The notes under the pieces were generated by a model. It saw nothing but the letters and a program-made list of their open reading frames with translations. It was not told where the DNA came from and ran no database searches. Positions 1-8,595 of a stretch of 64,000 nt of DNA are shown one piece after another. The stretch's first letter is position 1. Every line of letters begins with the position of its first letter. The stretch spans positions 1,798,001 to 1,862,000 of the forward strand of contig NZ_CP013377.1 of the NCBI RefSeq assembly GCF_001718415.1. The letters run 5' to 3'. This DNA is from Burkholderia pseudomultivorans (GTDB lineage Bacteria; Pseudomonadota; Gammaproteobacteria; Burkholderiales; Burkholderiaceae). The position numbers and the translations under genes were made by a program.

Positions 1-2007
1 GACGAGCGTGCCTACCACTACGTCGTGCGCGAGCGCGGCGACAAGGTGTTCGGTCTCGGCGAGCGCGCAGGCGACCTGGACCGCACGGGCGGGCGCTTCG
101 AGATGCGCAACATCGATGCGATGGGCTACAGCGCGAAGCATACGGACCCGCTCTACAAGCACATTCCGTTCTACATCACGTGGTCGCCGCAAGCGTGCCG
201 CGGATTCGGCCTGTTCTACGACACGCTGTCGGACTGCACGTTCGACATGGGCCGCGAACTCGACAACTACCACGGCCCGTACCGCTACTTCGTCGCCGAG
301 CACGGCGATCTCGACTACTACTTCATCGCGTCGCCCGACACGCCGCTCGCCGCCGCGCGGCGCTTCACGTGGCTCACGGGCCGCCCGGCGCGCACGCCGA
401 GGTGGGGCCTCGGCTATTCCGGCTCGACGATGAGCTACACCGACGCGCCGGATGCCCAGCAGCAGATGAACCGCTTCGTCGAACAGTGCGACGCGCACGA
501 CATTCTGTGCGATTCGTTCCACCTGTCGTCGGGCTATACGTCGATCGGCGCGAAGCGCTACGTGTTCAACTGGAACCGCGAGAAGTTTCCCGATCCCAGG
601 GGATTCGTGAAGCACTATCGCGACCACGGCATCCGCCTGTGCGCCAACATCAAGCCGTGCCTGCTGCGCGATCATCCGGCCTTCGACGACGCGCAGCGGC
701 GCGGGCTGCTGATCCGCTCCGCGTCCGGCGAACCCGCGTGGGTGCAGTTCTGGGACGAGGTCGGCGCCTATCTCGACTTCACGCAGCCCGACGCGTATCG
801 CTGGTGGCAGGAACAGGTCACGTCGGCGCTGCTCGACTACGGCATCGAGTCGACCTGGAACGACAACAACGAGTACGAGGTGTGGTCGCCCGACGCGATC
901 GCGCACGGCTTCGGCCAGCCGTTCCCCGTGCGCGAGGCGAAGGTGCTGCAGACGATGCTGATGATGCGCGCGTCGTACGAAGCGCAGCGCGCGCACGCGC
1001 CGGCGCTGCGTCCGTTCCTCGTGTCGCGTTCGGGCGGCGCCGGCATGCAGCGCTACGTGCAGACGTGGTCGGGCGACAACTACACGTCGTGGGAAACGTT
1101 GCGCTACAACCTGAGGATGGGGCTCGGCCTCGCGCTGTCGGGCGTGTCCAACATCGGCCACGACATCGGCGGCTTCTCGGGGCCCGCGCCGTCCCCCGAG
1201 CTGCTGCTGCGCTGGGTGCAGTTCGGCGTCTTCATGCCGCGCTTCAGCATTCATTCGTGGAACGACGACGGCACCGTCAACGAGCCGTGGATGTATCCGG
1301 AAATCACCGCGCAGATCGCGTCGCTGATCAAGCAGCGCTATCGGCTGCTGCCCTATCTCTATCACCTGCTGTGGCTGTCGACGACGCGCTACGAACCCGT
1401 GCTGCGGCCGACCTTCGCGGACTTCCCCGACGATGCGCGCTGCTACGACGAAAACGACGACATGATGCTCGGCGACGCACTGCTGGTCGCGCCGGTCGTC
1501 GAACCGGGCCGCGACACGCGCACGGTCTACCTGCCGTGCGGCGCGCGCTGGCTGTGCTGCGCAAGCGCGCAATCGTTCGACGGGGGCGCGAGCGTGACGC
1601 TGCCCGCGCCGCTCGACACGCCGGTGATGCTGCTGCGCGAAGGACACGTGCTGCCGCTGAACGTCGCCGAACAGCATTTCGGCTCGCGCGCCGACGCACG
1701 CGGCTTCATCGTCGCGCCGCGCACGGCGGACGGCGTGGCGCACGGCGAGTGCGTCGAGGACGATGGCGAAACGGAGGCCTGGCGCGACGGCGAATACGGG
1801 CTGTGGCGCATCGAGACCGGGCTCGACGCTTCCGGTGCGCTGGCCGTCTCGATCCGTTGGGACGGCCGCATGAAGCGGCCCGCCGACCGGATCGACCTCC
1901 TGCTGCCCGCGACGCGGCAGGACGCCATCGCGATCCACGGCGCGCGGCTCGAACAGGAGACGCGGGACGGCGCATGGCGCCGCCTGGTCGTCGCACTGGA
2001 GGACTGA
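1..2007 (+). CDS. GH31 family alpha-glycosidase, 5' end cut by window
   Basis: The reading frame is open from base 1, so the N-terminus lies outside the window; 668 codons are visible. The protein is a glycoside hydrolase family 31 (retaining alpha-glucosidase/alpha-xylosidase type) enzyme. The nucleophile motif WNDNNE puts the catalytic Asp at visible residue 288, and WSGDN puts the general acid/base Asp at about residue 359, followed by the family hallmark LSGVSNIGHDIGGF. After the TIM barrel there is the usual beta-rich C-terminal part. The window-visible N-terminus (FGLGERAGDLDRTG) is the GH31 N-terminal beta domain. No signal peptide can be judged. The exact sugar specificity (glucose, xylose, sulfoquinovose) is not readable. 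The porin gene follows 103 bp downstream after a strong hairpin, so co-transcription is not assured. Confidence 0.93.
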   Translation, partial: DERAYHYVVRERGDKVFGLGERAGDLDRTGGRFEMRNIDAMGYSAKHTDPLYKHIPFYITWSPQACRGFGLFYDTLSDCTFDMGRELDNYHGPYRYFVAEHGDLDYYFIASPDTPLAAARRFTWLTGRPARTPRWGLGYSGSTMSYTDAPDAQQQMNRFVEQCDAHDILCDSFHLSSGYTSIGAKRYVFNWNREKFPDPRGFVKHYRDHGIRLCANIKPCLLRDHPAFDDAQRRGLLIRSASGEPAWVQFWDEVGAYLDFTQPDAYRWWQEQVTSALLDYGIESTWNDNNEYEVWSPDAIAHGFGQPFPVREAKVLQTMLMMRASYEAQRAHAPALRPFLVSRSGGAGMQRYVQTWSGDNYTSWETLRYNLRMGLGLALSGVSNIGHDIGGFSGPAPSPELLLRWVQFGVFMPRFSIHSWNDDGTVNEPWMYPEITAQIASLIKQRYRLLPYLYHLLWLSTTRYEPVLRPTFADFPDDARCYDENDDMMLGDALLVAPVVEPGRDTRTVYLPCGARWLCCASAQSFDGGASVTLPAPLDTPVMLLREGHVLPLNVAEQHFGSRADARGFIVAPRTADGVAHGECVEDDGETEAWRDGEYGLWRIETGLDASGALAVSIRWDGRMKRPADRIDLLLPATRQDAIAIHGARLEQETRDGAWRRLVVALED

Positions 2008-2024
2008 CGGACGCACCCCGATCG

Positions 2025-2048
2025 GGCGGGCCGTTCGCACGGCCCGCC
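2025..2048 (+). terminator. Hairpin after GH31 gene
   Basis: GGCGGGCCGT and ACGGCCCGCC form a perfect 10-bp stem around a TCGC loop, 17 bp after the stop codon. There is no T run behind it, so it is either a weak or Rho-assisted terminator or an mRNA-stabilising stem. Confidence 0.55.
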
Positions 2049-2110
2049 GCGCCATCACAGAGAAGGCCTGCAGCCTTCCGTCCCATCTTGTAGAGACCTG
2101 GAGATCCTCA

Positions 2111-3298
2111 ATGAAAGCACCTCGAAACAGCTATGCAATCCTGATCGTTTCCGCCGCGTCGCTGGGTGCGTCCGTCGCCCATGCCCAGAGCAGCGTGACG
2201 CTGTACGGCGTCGTCGACGATGCGCTGGCTTATGTGAACAACCAGCAGGGACACTCGAACGTATACATGCGGGACGGCAACCTGTACGCGTCCAAATTCG
2301 GCCTGCGCGGCGACGAAGATCTCGGCGGCGGCACGCACGCGATCTTCGACCTGCAGTCGGGCTTCAACCTGAACACCGGCGCGCAGTCGGCCGCCGGCAC
2401 GATCTTCAACCGCCAGGCCTTCGTCGGCCTGCGCAACGACCGCTACGGCACGCTGACGGCCGGCCGCCAGTACACGCCCTACTTCCTGTTCGTCGGGCCC
2501 TACGCGTCGAGCAGCTGGCTGACCGGCGCAACGGGCGCGCACCCCGGCGACATCGACGGCCTCGACACGACGATACGCGTGAACAATTCGGTTACCTACA
2601 CGTCGCCGACGTTCGCCGGGCTGACCGCGAGCGCGATGTATGCGTTCGGCGGCATCGCTGGCGCGACCGGCAAGGGCAACACGTTCAGCGCCGCGCTGCG
2701 TTATGCGAACGGCCCGCTCGGCATCGCGGCCGGTTATCTGCGCATCAACAGCTCGGGATCGTCCGCCGGCTTCCTGAATCCGGCGACCGCGTCGTCGGGC
2801 AGTTTCGCGGTGTCGGTGCTGAACCAGGGCTACCTGACCGCAAAGGCCGTCGAGCAGGTCGCGGCCGCGGGCAACTATACGCTCGGCGCGCTGACAATGG
2901 GCATCAACTATTCGAACGTGAAGTATCTGCCCGGCAACGGCTCCGCGTTTACGGATACCGCCGTGTTCAACACCTACGGCGCGCTCGCCGCGTACCGCTT
3001 CACGCCGACGTTCTCGGTGGCCGGCGCGTTCGCGTATACGCTCGCGTCGAAGGCAAACGGCATCGGAAGCGCGGCCCGCTACCAGCAGTATTCGCTGAAA
3101 GAGTCGTACAGCCTGTCGAAACGCACGACGCTCTACGCGCTGCAGGCCTACACGCACGCGAGCGGACAGACGCTCGGCGCGCAGGGGGCCGGCCACATCA
3201 TCGACGCCGCACCGATCGTCGGCGACTCGCAGCAGCTCACGCCGTCGTCGACGCACGGCCAGTTCGTCGGCATGGCGGGAATCGCCGTCACGTTCTGA
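2111..3298 (+). CDS. Outer-membrane porin (Gram-negative porin family)
   Basis: This 395-aa protein is a classical betaproteobacterial general porin. Residues 1-25 form a signal peptide ending AHA, followed by the typical mature start QSSVTLYGVVDDALAYV. The body is full of alternating aromatic/polar strands with the family phrases SKFGLRGDEDLGGG (about residues 57-70) and FNRQAFVGLRNDRYGTLTAGRQYTPYF (about 105-130), and it ends in a hydrophobic strand with terminal Phe (GIAVTF), the BAM recognition signal. Length agrees with 16-stranded trimeric porins of Burkholderia. The start is supported by a GGAG ribosome-binding site about 7 bp upstream. Its position behind a glycosidase gene suggests uptake of small solutes or oligosaccharides, but that is inference. 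Confidence 0.95.
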   Translation: MKAPRNSYAILIVSAASLGASVAHAQSSVTLYGVVDDALAYVNNQQGHSNVYMRDGNLYASKFGLRGDEDLGGGTHAIFDLQSGFNLNTGAQSAAGTIFNRQAFVGLRNDRYGTLTAGRQYTPYFLFVGPYASSSWLTGATGAHPGDIDGLDTTIRVNNSVTYTSPTFAGLTASAMYAFGGIAGATGKGNTFSAALRYANGPLGIAAGYLRINSSGSSAGFLNPATASSGSFAVSVLNQGYLTAKAVEQVAAAGNYTLGALTMGINYSNVKYLPGNGSAFTDTAVFNTYGALAAYRFTPTFSVAGAFAYTLASKANGIGSAARYQQYSLKESYSLSKRTTLYALQAYTHASGQTLGAQGAGHIIDAAPIVGDSQQLTPSSTHGQFVGMAGIAVTF

Positions 3299-3314
3299 CG
3301 CTCCGAACCCGCGC

Positions 3315-3337
3315 GGCAGCGCCTTTCGTGCGCTGCC
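3315..3337 (+). terminator. Hairpin after porin gene
   Basis: GGCAGCGC and GCGCTGCC form a perfect 8-bp stem with a 7-nt loop, 16 bp after the porin stop. No T run follows, so termination strength is uncertain. Confidence 0.45.
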
Positions 3338-3452
3338 CCCTCCGCGACGGCATTCCGCGCAGGCACACGGGGCGCCGGCGCGTCGCGCGCGGCGGGGGCC
3401 GGTCCTTCCCGTCCCCCACGCCGCTCCGGTTTCCCCGATCCGCCCGATACCT

Positions 3453-3474
3453 TACAATTCGTCAGATTCGAATT
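3453..3474 (+). promoter_or_regulatory. Possible promoter/operator upstream of BCCT transporter
   Basis: The 295-bp gap between porin and transporter contains a -10-like TACAAT (3453-3458) overlapped by an inverted repeat AATTCG-N7-CGAATT (3456-3474). The overlap is the arrangement expected for a repressor operator. No convincing -35 element is seen, so this is tentative. Nothing else recognisable lies in the gap. Confidence 0.35.
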
Positions 3475-3593
3475 TTCTGCACGACCCTTCTTGCAGTCCT
3501 GACACCGGGGTACACTCGACGCACGCCGTATCAGGGTCCGACGCGCACCTTGCGCGGCCGGGCGGCGTTGCGCTTCGTTGCACCCACAACTGG

Positions 3594-5624
3594 ATGCCAG
3601 CCATGCCAGATTCCCGTCCCTCGCCTCGCACGACGTTCAAGCCGCAGGTCGTCGTGCCGTCGCTGGCGCTCATCGGCGCACTGCTCGTCGTCTGCGCGCT
3701 GCTCCCGAACGAAGCCGGCGCGCTGTTCACCGCCGGTCAGCAATGGGTCGTCGCGCGCTTCGACTGGTTCTACGTGCTTGCCGTCACCGCGTTCCTGGTG
3801 TTCCTCGTGCTGATCGCCGCGAGCGACTTCGGCAACATCCGGCTCGGCCCCGACGACGCCGAGCCCGAATTCAGCTTCGTGTCGTGGACCGCGATGCTGT
3901 TCGCGGCCGGCATGGGCATCGGCCTGATGTACTTCGGCGTCGGCGAGCCGATGCAGCACTTCCTGAAGCCGCCGACCGTCGATCCCGCGACGCCCGCCGC
4001 CGCGCGCGAAGCGATGCTGATGACGTTCTTTCACTGGGGCTTCCATGCATGGGCGATCTACGGGCTGATGGGGCTCGTGCTCGCGTACTTCGGCTTCCGC
4101 TACAACCTGCCGCTGACGCTGCGCTCCGGGCTGTATCCGGTGCTGCGCGAGCGCGTGAACGGCTGGATCGGCCACGCGGTCGATGCGTTCGCGCTCGTCG
4201 GCACGGTCGCCGGCATCGCCACGACGCTCGGCTACGGCGTGATGCAGATCAGCGCGGGCCTGCACACGGTCGCGGGCTGGGACACCGGCGGCAACGCGTT
4301 TCGCATCGGGCTCGTCGTCATGGTCGTGATCCTGGCGGGCGCGTCCGCGGCCAGCGGCCTCGACAAGGGCGTGCGCCGGCTGTCCGAGCTGAACCTGCTG
4401 CTGGCGTTCCTGCTGCTCGCGTTCGTGGCCGTCGCGGGGCCGACCACGTTCCTGCTGCGTGCGCTCGGCGACAACATCGGCCAGTATCTGTCGAGCCTCG
4501 TCGCGCTGTCGTTCCGCACCTATGCCTATGCGCCGCCGCGGGAGGAAGGCTGGTTCGGCGGCTGGACGATCCTCTACTGGGCGTGGTGGGTGTCGTGGTC
4601 GCCGTTCGTCGGCATGTTCATCGCGCGCATCTCGCGCGGCCGCACGATCCGCCAGTTCGTGATCGGCGTGCTGCTCGTGCCGACCGCGTTCAACCTCGTC
4701 TGGATGACCGTGTTCGGCAACAGCGCGATCTGGCTCGACACGCACGGCGCGGCCGGCGCACTCGCGCAGACGGCCACCAACGTCGACGCGCTGCTGTTCC
4801 GCTTCTTCGATTTCCTGCCGCTGTCGCAGCTGCTGTCGATCGTCGCGATCGTGCTGATCGCGGTGTTCTTCGTGACCTCGGCCGATTCGGGCGCGTTCGT
4901 GGTCGACCAGATCGCCACGCGCGGCGCCGCGCACTCGCCCGTGTGGCAACGGCTGTTCTGGGCCGCGCTGCTCGGCGTGACGGCGGCCGTGCTGCTCGTC
5001 GCGGGCGGGCTCGGCGCGCTGCAGGCGATGACGCTGATCGCCGCGCTGCCGGTCGCCGTCATCATGCTCGCGCTCTGCTACAGCCTGTGGCGCGGGCTCG
5101 CGGCCGACCGCGCGCACTATTCGCAGGACGTCGCGCCGGCAACCAGCTTCTGGACCGGCCAGCACTGGCGCCATCGCCTGACGCACATCCTGCGGCAGAC
5201 GACCGAGGCCGACGCGCGCCTGTTCGTCGCCGAGACCGTCGCGCCCGCGCTGCGCAAGGTCGCCGACGAGCTGCGCGCCGGCGGCGTCGATGCGCACGTG
5301 CAGCGCGACAGCGACGACGCGGTGCGGCTCACCGTGCCAACCGCCGAACAGCGCGACTTCGTGTACGGCGTGCGCGTGACCGCGAAATCCGCGCCCGCGT
5401 TCCTGATGCGCGAGGCGGCGGAGCCGGAATCGGCCCGGCCGCACGTGTACGGGATCATCACGTTCTTCGAGGATGGACGACTCGGCTACGACATCGAATA
5501 CCTGCGCGGCGACGAAGTGATCGCCGACGTGCTGCGTCAGTACGAGCGCTATGTGTCGCTCGCGGCCGACAAGCGCACGCACCTGCTGAGCCGCGCGCCG
5601 GGGCACGCGACGGAGGCGGAATGA
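3594..5624 (+). CDS. BCCT family transporter (BetT-like)
   Basis: This 676-aa inner-membrane protein belongs to the betaine/carnitine/choline transporter family. Twelve hydrophobic segments span about residues 20-505. Family signatures are present: GMGIGLMYFGVGEPMQHF near residues 104-121 and the tryptophan-rich stretch WTILYWAWWVSWSPFVGMF near 322-341, which in the family lines the substrate and coupling-ion site. A long cytoplasmic tail (about 505-676) resembles that of E. coli BetT, where it is involved in osmotic sensing. The substrate is therefore probably choline or a related quaternary amine, driven by protons, but no bet genes adjoin it. ATG 3594 is used; ATG 3603 in the same frame is equally possible, as neither has a strong ribosome-binding site. 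Confidence 0.93.
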   Translation: MPAMPDSRPSPRTTFKPQVVVPSLALIGALLVVCALLPNEAGALFTAGQQWVVARFDWFYVLAVTAFLVFLVLIAASDFGNIRLGPDDAEPEFSFVSWTAMLFAAGMGIGLMYFGVGEPMQHFLKPPTVDPATPAAAREAMLMTFFHWGFHAWAIYGLMGLVLAYFGFRYNLPLTLRSGLYPVLRERVNGWIGHAVDAFALVGTVAGIATTLGYGVMQISAGLHTVAGWDTGGNAFRIGLVVMVVILAGASAASGLDKGVRRLSELNLLLAFLLLAFVAVAGPTTFLLRALGDNIGQYLSSLVALSFRTYAYAPPREEGWFGGWTILYWAWWVSWSPFVGMFIARISRGRTIRQFVIGVLLVPTAFNLVWMTVFGNSAIWLDTHGAAGALAQTATNVDALLFRFFDFLPLSQLLSIVAIVLIAVFFVTSADSGAFVVDQIATRGAAHSPVWQRLFWAALLGVTAAVLLVAGGLGALQAMTLIAALPVAVIMLALCYSLWRGLAADRAHYSQDVAPATSFWTGQHWRHRLTHILRQTTEADARLFVAETVAPALRKVADELRAGGVDAHVQRDSDDAVRLTVPTAEQRDFVYGVRVTAKSAPAFLMREAAEPESARPHVYGIITFFEDGRLGYDIEYLRGDEVIADVLRQYERYVSLAADKRTHLLSRAPGHATEAE

Positions 5625-5686
5625 ACGCGCGCGCGATCGCGGCCGCGCGGCACGCGCCCCCAGTGCGCGCAGGATCCGTGCGATGA
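5621..5686 (+). CDS. Possible 21-aa coupling peptide
   Basis: A very short frame starts at the ATGA that contains the stop of the BCCT gene and ends at the ATGA that contains the start of the next gene. It would encode MNARAIAAARHAPPVRAGSVR. Its two 4-bp overlaps would let ribosomes pass from the transporter to the small membrane protein. It may be only chance in GC-rich DNA; no homology is recognised. Confidence 0.25.
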   Translation: MNARAIAAARHAPPVRAGSVR

Positions 5687-5994
5687 GCGGCATCCTGCAC
5701 GATCGCACCGCCGACTTCGTCGCGCTCGGCACGCTCGTCGTGCTGTATCTCGGCGGCTTCGGCCTCGCGGTCTGGCGCATCCGCGCCGCTGCGCCGCGCG
5801 GCAAGCTCTACTGGACCGCCTGCCTGGCGCTGCTGGCCGGCGGCGCGTTCGCGATCGCCGGCAACCTGACGCCGGTGCCGAACAGCGGTGCGATGCCACC
5901 GGGCTTCGCGCTCGGCGTCGAGGCGGTCCTGCTCGGACTCGTGCTCGTCGCCGCGGGCTGTGCGTGGCTGATGCTGCGCGCGCGGCGCGGCTGA
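5683..5994 (+). CDS. Small integral membrane protein, unknown function
   Basis: This 103-aa protein is not assigned to a named family. Three hydrophobic segments are visible: about residues 9-26 (FVALGTLVVLYLGGFGLAV), 38-53 (LYWTACLALLAGGAFAI) and 74-97 (LGVEAVLLGLVLVAAGCAWLML), separated by short basic loops, which makes it a three-pass inner-membrane protein. It lies 58 bp after the BCCT transporter on the same strand, bridged by the possible 21-aa frame, so it may be in the same operon. The last turn is basic (RARRG). Confidence 0.75.
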   Translation: MSGILHDRTADFVALGTLVVLYLGGFGLAVWRIRAAAPRGKLYWTACLALLAGGAFAIAGNLTPVPNSGAMPPGFALGVEAVLLGLVLVAAGCAWLMLRARRG

Positions 5995-6006
5995 GCTGCG
6001 TGCACG

Positions 6007-6861
6007 CTACCGCGCTGCAGACGGCGCGCGCGCCGTAACCAGCCAGCACGCCGCGTCGAACCGCACGTCGGCGCCCTGCACGTAAGGCTCGAACGCCGTG
6101 CGGACGGTTTCGACCACGCGGCGTCGCGTCGTATCGTCCACCTGTTGCAGCGCGAGGCCGACCGGACCCAGCCGCGCGATGTAGTCGTTCAGCGCGGGCT
6201 CCGGCAGCGCGCATGCGATGTCGACCGGCTCGATCGCGATGTCGGCCCAGCCGCTGTCGGACAGCACCGATGCAATCCGCTGCCGGTCGCCGAACGCGAA
6301 CTGCCCGGGCGCGCCGGCCCGTCGCGGCGGCAGGTTCGGCAGCAGCGGTGCCGCGGCCCGCTCGGCGGTCGTCATGAACGGGTTGTCGAGCGCAGTGCGC
6401 CACGCGACGAAGCGCAGTTCCGCATCGGTGCGCGCCGCGCGCCGCAGATTAGCGAACGCGCGAACCGGATCGTCGAAAAACATCACGCCGAAGCGCGACA
6501 CGATCAGCTCGACGCTGGCGGGCGCAAACGCATGCGTCTGCGCATCCGCGCGCACGAAGCGCACAGGCAGGCCGCTGCGCTCCGCGCGCACGCGCGCCGC
6601 GTCGATCATCCGCGCCGAAATGTCGACGCCCGTGCACTGCGCGTCCGCGCCGAGCCGCTGCGCGATCGCGAGCGTGACCGCGCCCGTCCCGCAGCCGACG
6701 TCCAGCACGCTGCGCGCGCACGAAGCGGCCGCCGCATCCGCGAGCAGCGTGCCGAACGGTTCGAACATCCGGTCGATCGGCGCCTGTATGTCGACCCACG
6801 CGCGTCCGGACGGCCCGTTCCACAGCGCGGACTGTTCTTCATTGGGCTGCTCCTGTTCCAT
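6007..6861 (-). CDS. Class I SAM-dependent methyltransferase
   Basis: This 284-aa protein carries the Rossmann-type SAM site: motif I VLDVGCGTGAVTLAIAQ at about residues 53-69, an acidic residue ending beta 2 (TGVDIS) and post-motif FVRADAQTHAF. C-terminal features resemble the UbiE/COQ5-like group acting on small molecules; the substrate cannot be told. The start MEQEQPNEEQS is preferred over a Met 18 codons upstream because AAGGGGAAGCGGAG lies directly in front of it and the family usually begins here. It is convergent with the small membrane protein and divergent from the metallophosphoesterase. Confidence 0.9.
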   Translation of the reverse strand: MEQEQPNEEQSALWNGPSGRAWVDIQAPIDRMFEPFGTLLADAAAASCARSVLDVGCGTGAVTLAIAQRLGADAQCTGVDISARMIDAARVRAERSGLPVRFVRADAQTHAFAPASVELIVSRFGVMFFDDPVRAFANLRRAARTDAELRFVAWRTALDNPFMTTAERAAAPLLPNLPPRRAGAPGQFAFGDRQRIASVLSDSGWADIAIEPVDIACALPEPALNDYIARLGPVGLALQQVDDTTRRRVVETVRTAFEPYVQGADVRFDAACWLVTARAPSAAR

Positions 6862-6911
6862 CTCCGCTTCCCCTTGCCTGCCTCGTTGATCGTGAATCAG
6901 ACTGTGCTGCC

Positions 6912-6925
6912 TCAAGCCGGCTTGA
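6912..6925. promoter_or_regulatory. 14-bp palindrome between divergent genes
   Basis: TCAAGCCGGCTTGA is a perfect 14-bp palindrome in the 172-bp region between the methyltransferase and metallophosphoesterase genes. It could be an operator for a dimeric regulator acting on either gene. No promoter hexamers stand out. Confidence 0.3.
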
Positions 6926-7033
6926 AGTCAAGACCGTCGCGACGCGCGTCCGGCCAAGCCGACGTCGCGCCCGCTTTTCATATTTCTTACATTCGCGCTG
7001 CGTATCGTTGACGACTTTCCTACGGTGCCTCCC

Positions 7034-8497
7034 ATGCGACGACTCTTCCCGCGCGCATTGCTCGCGCGCTGCGCGGCCCTTGCGGCCCTCGCCTCGCTCT
7101 CCGCGTGTTCGAACCACATCGATGCACCGGCCGATCCGGCCAGCGCCGCGATCAACGTGCAGGCCGCGTGGGTCGAGATCGGCGACGCGAACCAGGCGAT
7201 CGCGCGCGCGATCACGACTTACCAGCCCGCGTCGTCCGGCGATCCGCTGTGTCCGCAACTGGCCGTCGACGGGAAGCTGTCGCGCATGGCGCTGCGCGCG
7301 GGCGCGGCGACCGTGCCGCAGCGTCCGACCGCGAGCGATCCGGCCGATTCGAAACCGTCGAGCTTTCCGGTCTCCGTTTGCGAAGCGACGCTGCCGTCCG
7401 ACGCGCAGTCAGCGAACGTCGCGGGCCGCGCGCTGCCGCTGCCGAAAGCGCAGCCGCAGCGTATCGCGATCATCGCCGATACCGGCTGCCGGATGAAGAA
7501 GGCCGACAACGCGTGGCAGGCCTGCAACGACGCAACGGTCTGGCCGTTCGACACGATCGCGGCGAGCGTCGCGAAGCTGTCGCCCGATCTGGTCATGCAT
7601 ATCGGCGACTATCACTATCGCGAGAACGCGTGCCCGCCCGACATCGCCGGCTGCAAGGACAGCCCGTGGGGCTACGGCTGGGATACGTGGCAGGCCGACC
7701 TGTTCCGCCCGGCCGCGCCGCTGTTCGCGAAGGCGCCGTGGATCGTCGTGCGCGGCAATCACGAGGAATGCGCTCGCGCGGGCCAGGGCTGGTTCCGCTT
7801 CCTCGATCCGCACCCGTACGCGGCCGCCCGTTCGTGCGACGACCCGGCCAACGACAACGACGCGAACTACTCGGAGCCGTATGCGGTGTCGCTCGGCGGC
7901 GGCACGCAGGTGATCGTGTTCGACACCGCGAAGGTCGGCCGCAATCCGCTGAAGCCGACCGACGCGCAGTTCGGGATCTACCGCAAGCAGTTCCAGACCG
8001 TCGCCGCGCTCGCGTCGAAGGCCGGCATGACGACGACGATCTTCACGAACCATCATCCGATCCTCGCGTTCGCGCCGATCGCAGGCAGCACGCCCGCGCC
8101 GGGCAATCTCGCGCTGCAGTCGGTGATGTCGAGCCTCAACGCGCAGGCGTACTACCCGCCCGGCGTGCATGTCGCGCTGCACGGCCACGTGCACGATTTC
8201 CAGGCGATCAACTTCTCGTCAGGGCATCCGGCGACGATCGTGTCCGGCAACGGCGGCGACAATCTCGACGTCGCGCTGCCCGATCCGTTCCCCGCCGGGC
8301 TGACACCCGCGCCGGGCGCCGTGATCGAACGGCTGTCGCACAACAACAGCTTCGGCTTCCTGATCATGGAGCGGCGCGCCGCGCCGGCGACGGGCTGGGT
8401 ATTCCATGCGTATTCGGCAGCGGGCAAGCTGCTCGCGTCGTGCGACCAGTCGGGCACGACGCTCGCATGCGACAAGACGGGATTCATTGCACCGTGA
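7034..8497 (+). CDS. Exported metallophosphoesterase lipoprotein
   Basis: This 487-aa protein starts with a basic, Leu/Ala-rich signal sequence (MRRLFPRALLARCAALAALASLSAC) that ends in the lipobox LSAC, so a lipidated periplasmic or outer-membrane form is likely. The calcineurin-like metal-binding signatures occur in order: ADTGC (about residue 154), HIGDYHYRE (about 191-199), VRGNHEEC (about 239-246), TNHHP (about 338) and HGHVHDF (about 381-387). These bind a di-metal centre. The family hydrolyses phosphomonoesters, phosphodiesters or pyrophosphates; the substrate is not readable. An in-frame GTG 9 bp upstream is possible. The di-haem peroxidase gene follows within 100 bp on the same strand, a likely operon. 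Confidence 0.9.
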   Translation: MRRLFPRALLARCAALAALASLSACSNHIDAPADPASAAINVQAAWVEIGDANQAIARAITTYQPASSGDPLCPQLAVDGKLSRMALRAGAATVPQRPTASDPADSKPSSFPVSVCEATLPSDAQSANVAGRALPLPKAQPQRIAIIADTGCRMKKADNAWQACNDATVWPFDTIAASVAKLSPDLVMHIGDYHYRENACPPDIAGCKDSPWGYGWDTWQADLFRPAAPLFAKAPWIVVRGNHEECARAGQGWFRFLDPHPYAAARSCDDPANDNDANYSEPYAVSLGGGTQVIVFDTAKVGRNPLKPTDAQFGIYRKQFQTVAALASKAGMTTTIFTNHHPILAFAPIAGSTPAPGNLALQSVMSSLNAQAYYPPGVHVALHGHVHDFQAINFSSGHPATIVSGNGGDNLDVALPDPFPAGLTPAPGAVIERLSHNNSFGFLIMERRAAPATGWVFHAYSAAGKLLASCDQSGTTLACDKTGFIAP

Positions 8498-8595
8498 TTG
8501 ACGCGGTTCGATATGCGCATCGTCCGGCGCGTTCGCGCGATCGGTGCGCCGCCGTGACGAAGTCGCTCACGGATTCGGAGCGGATTTCCGCCGCG

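Noticed and set aside
3531..5804. About 757-codon minus-strand frame opposite the BCCT transporter
   Set aside because: No domain, very high Arg/His content, and it runs across an intergenic region.
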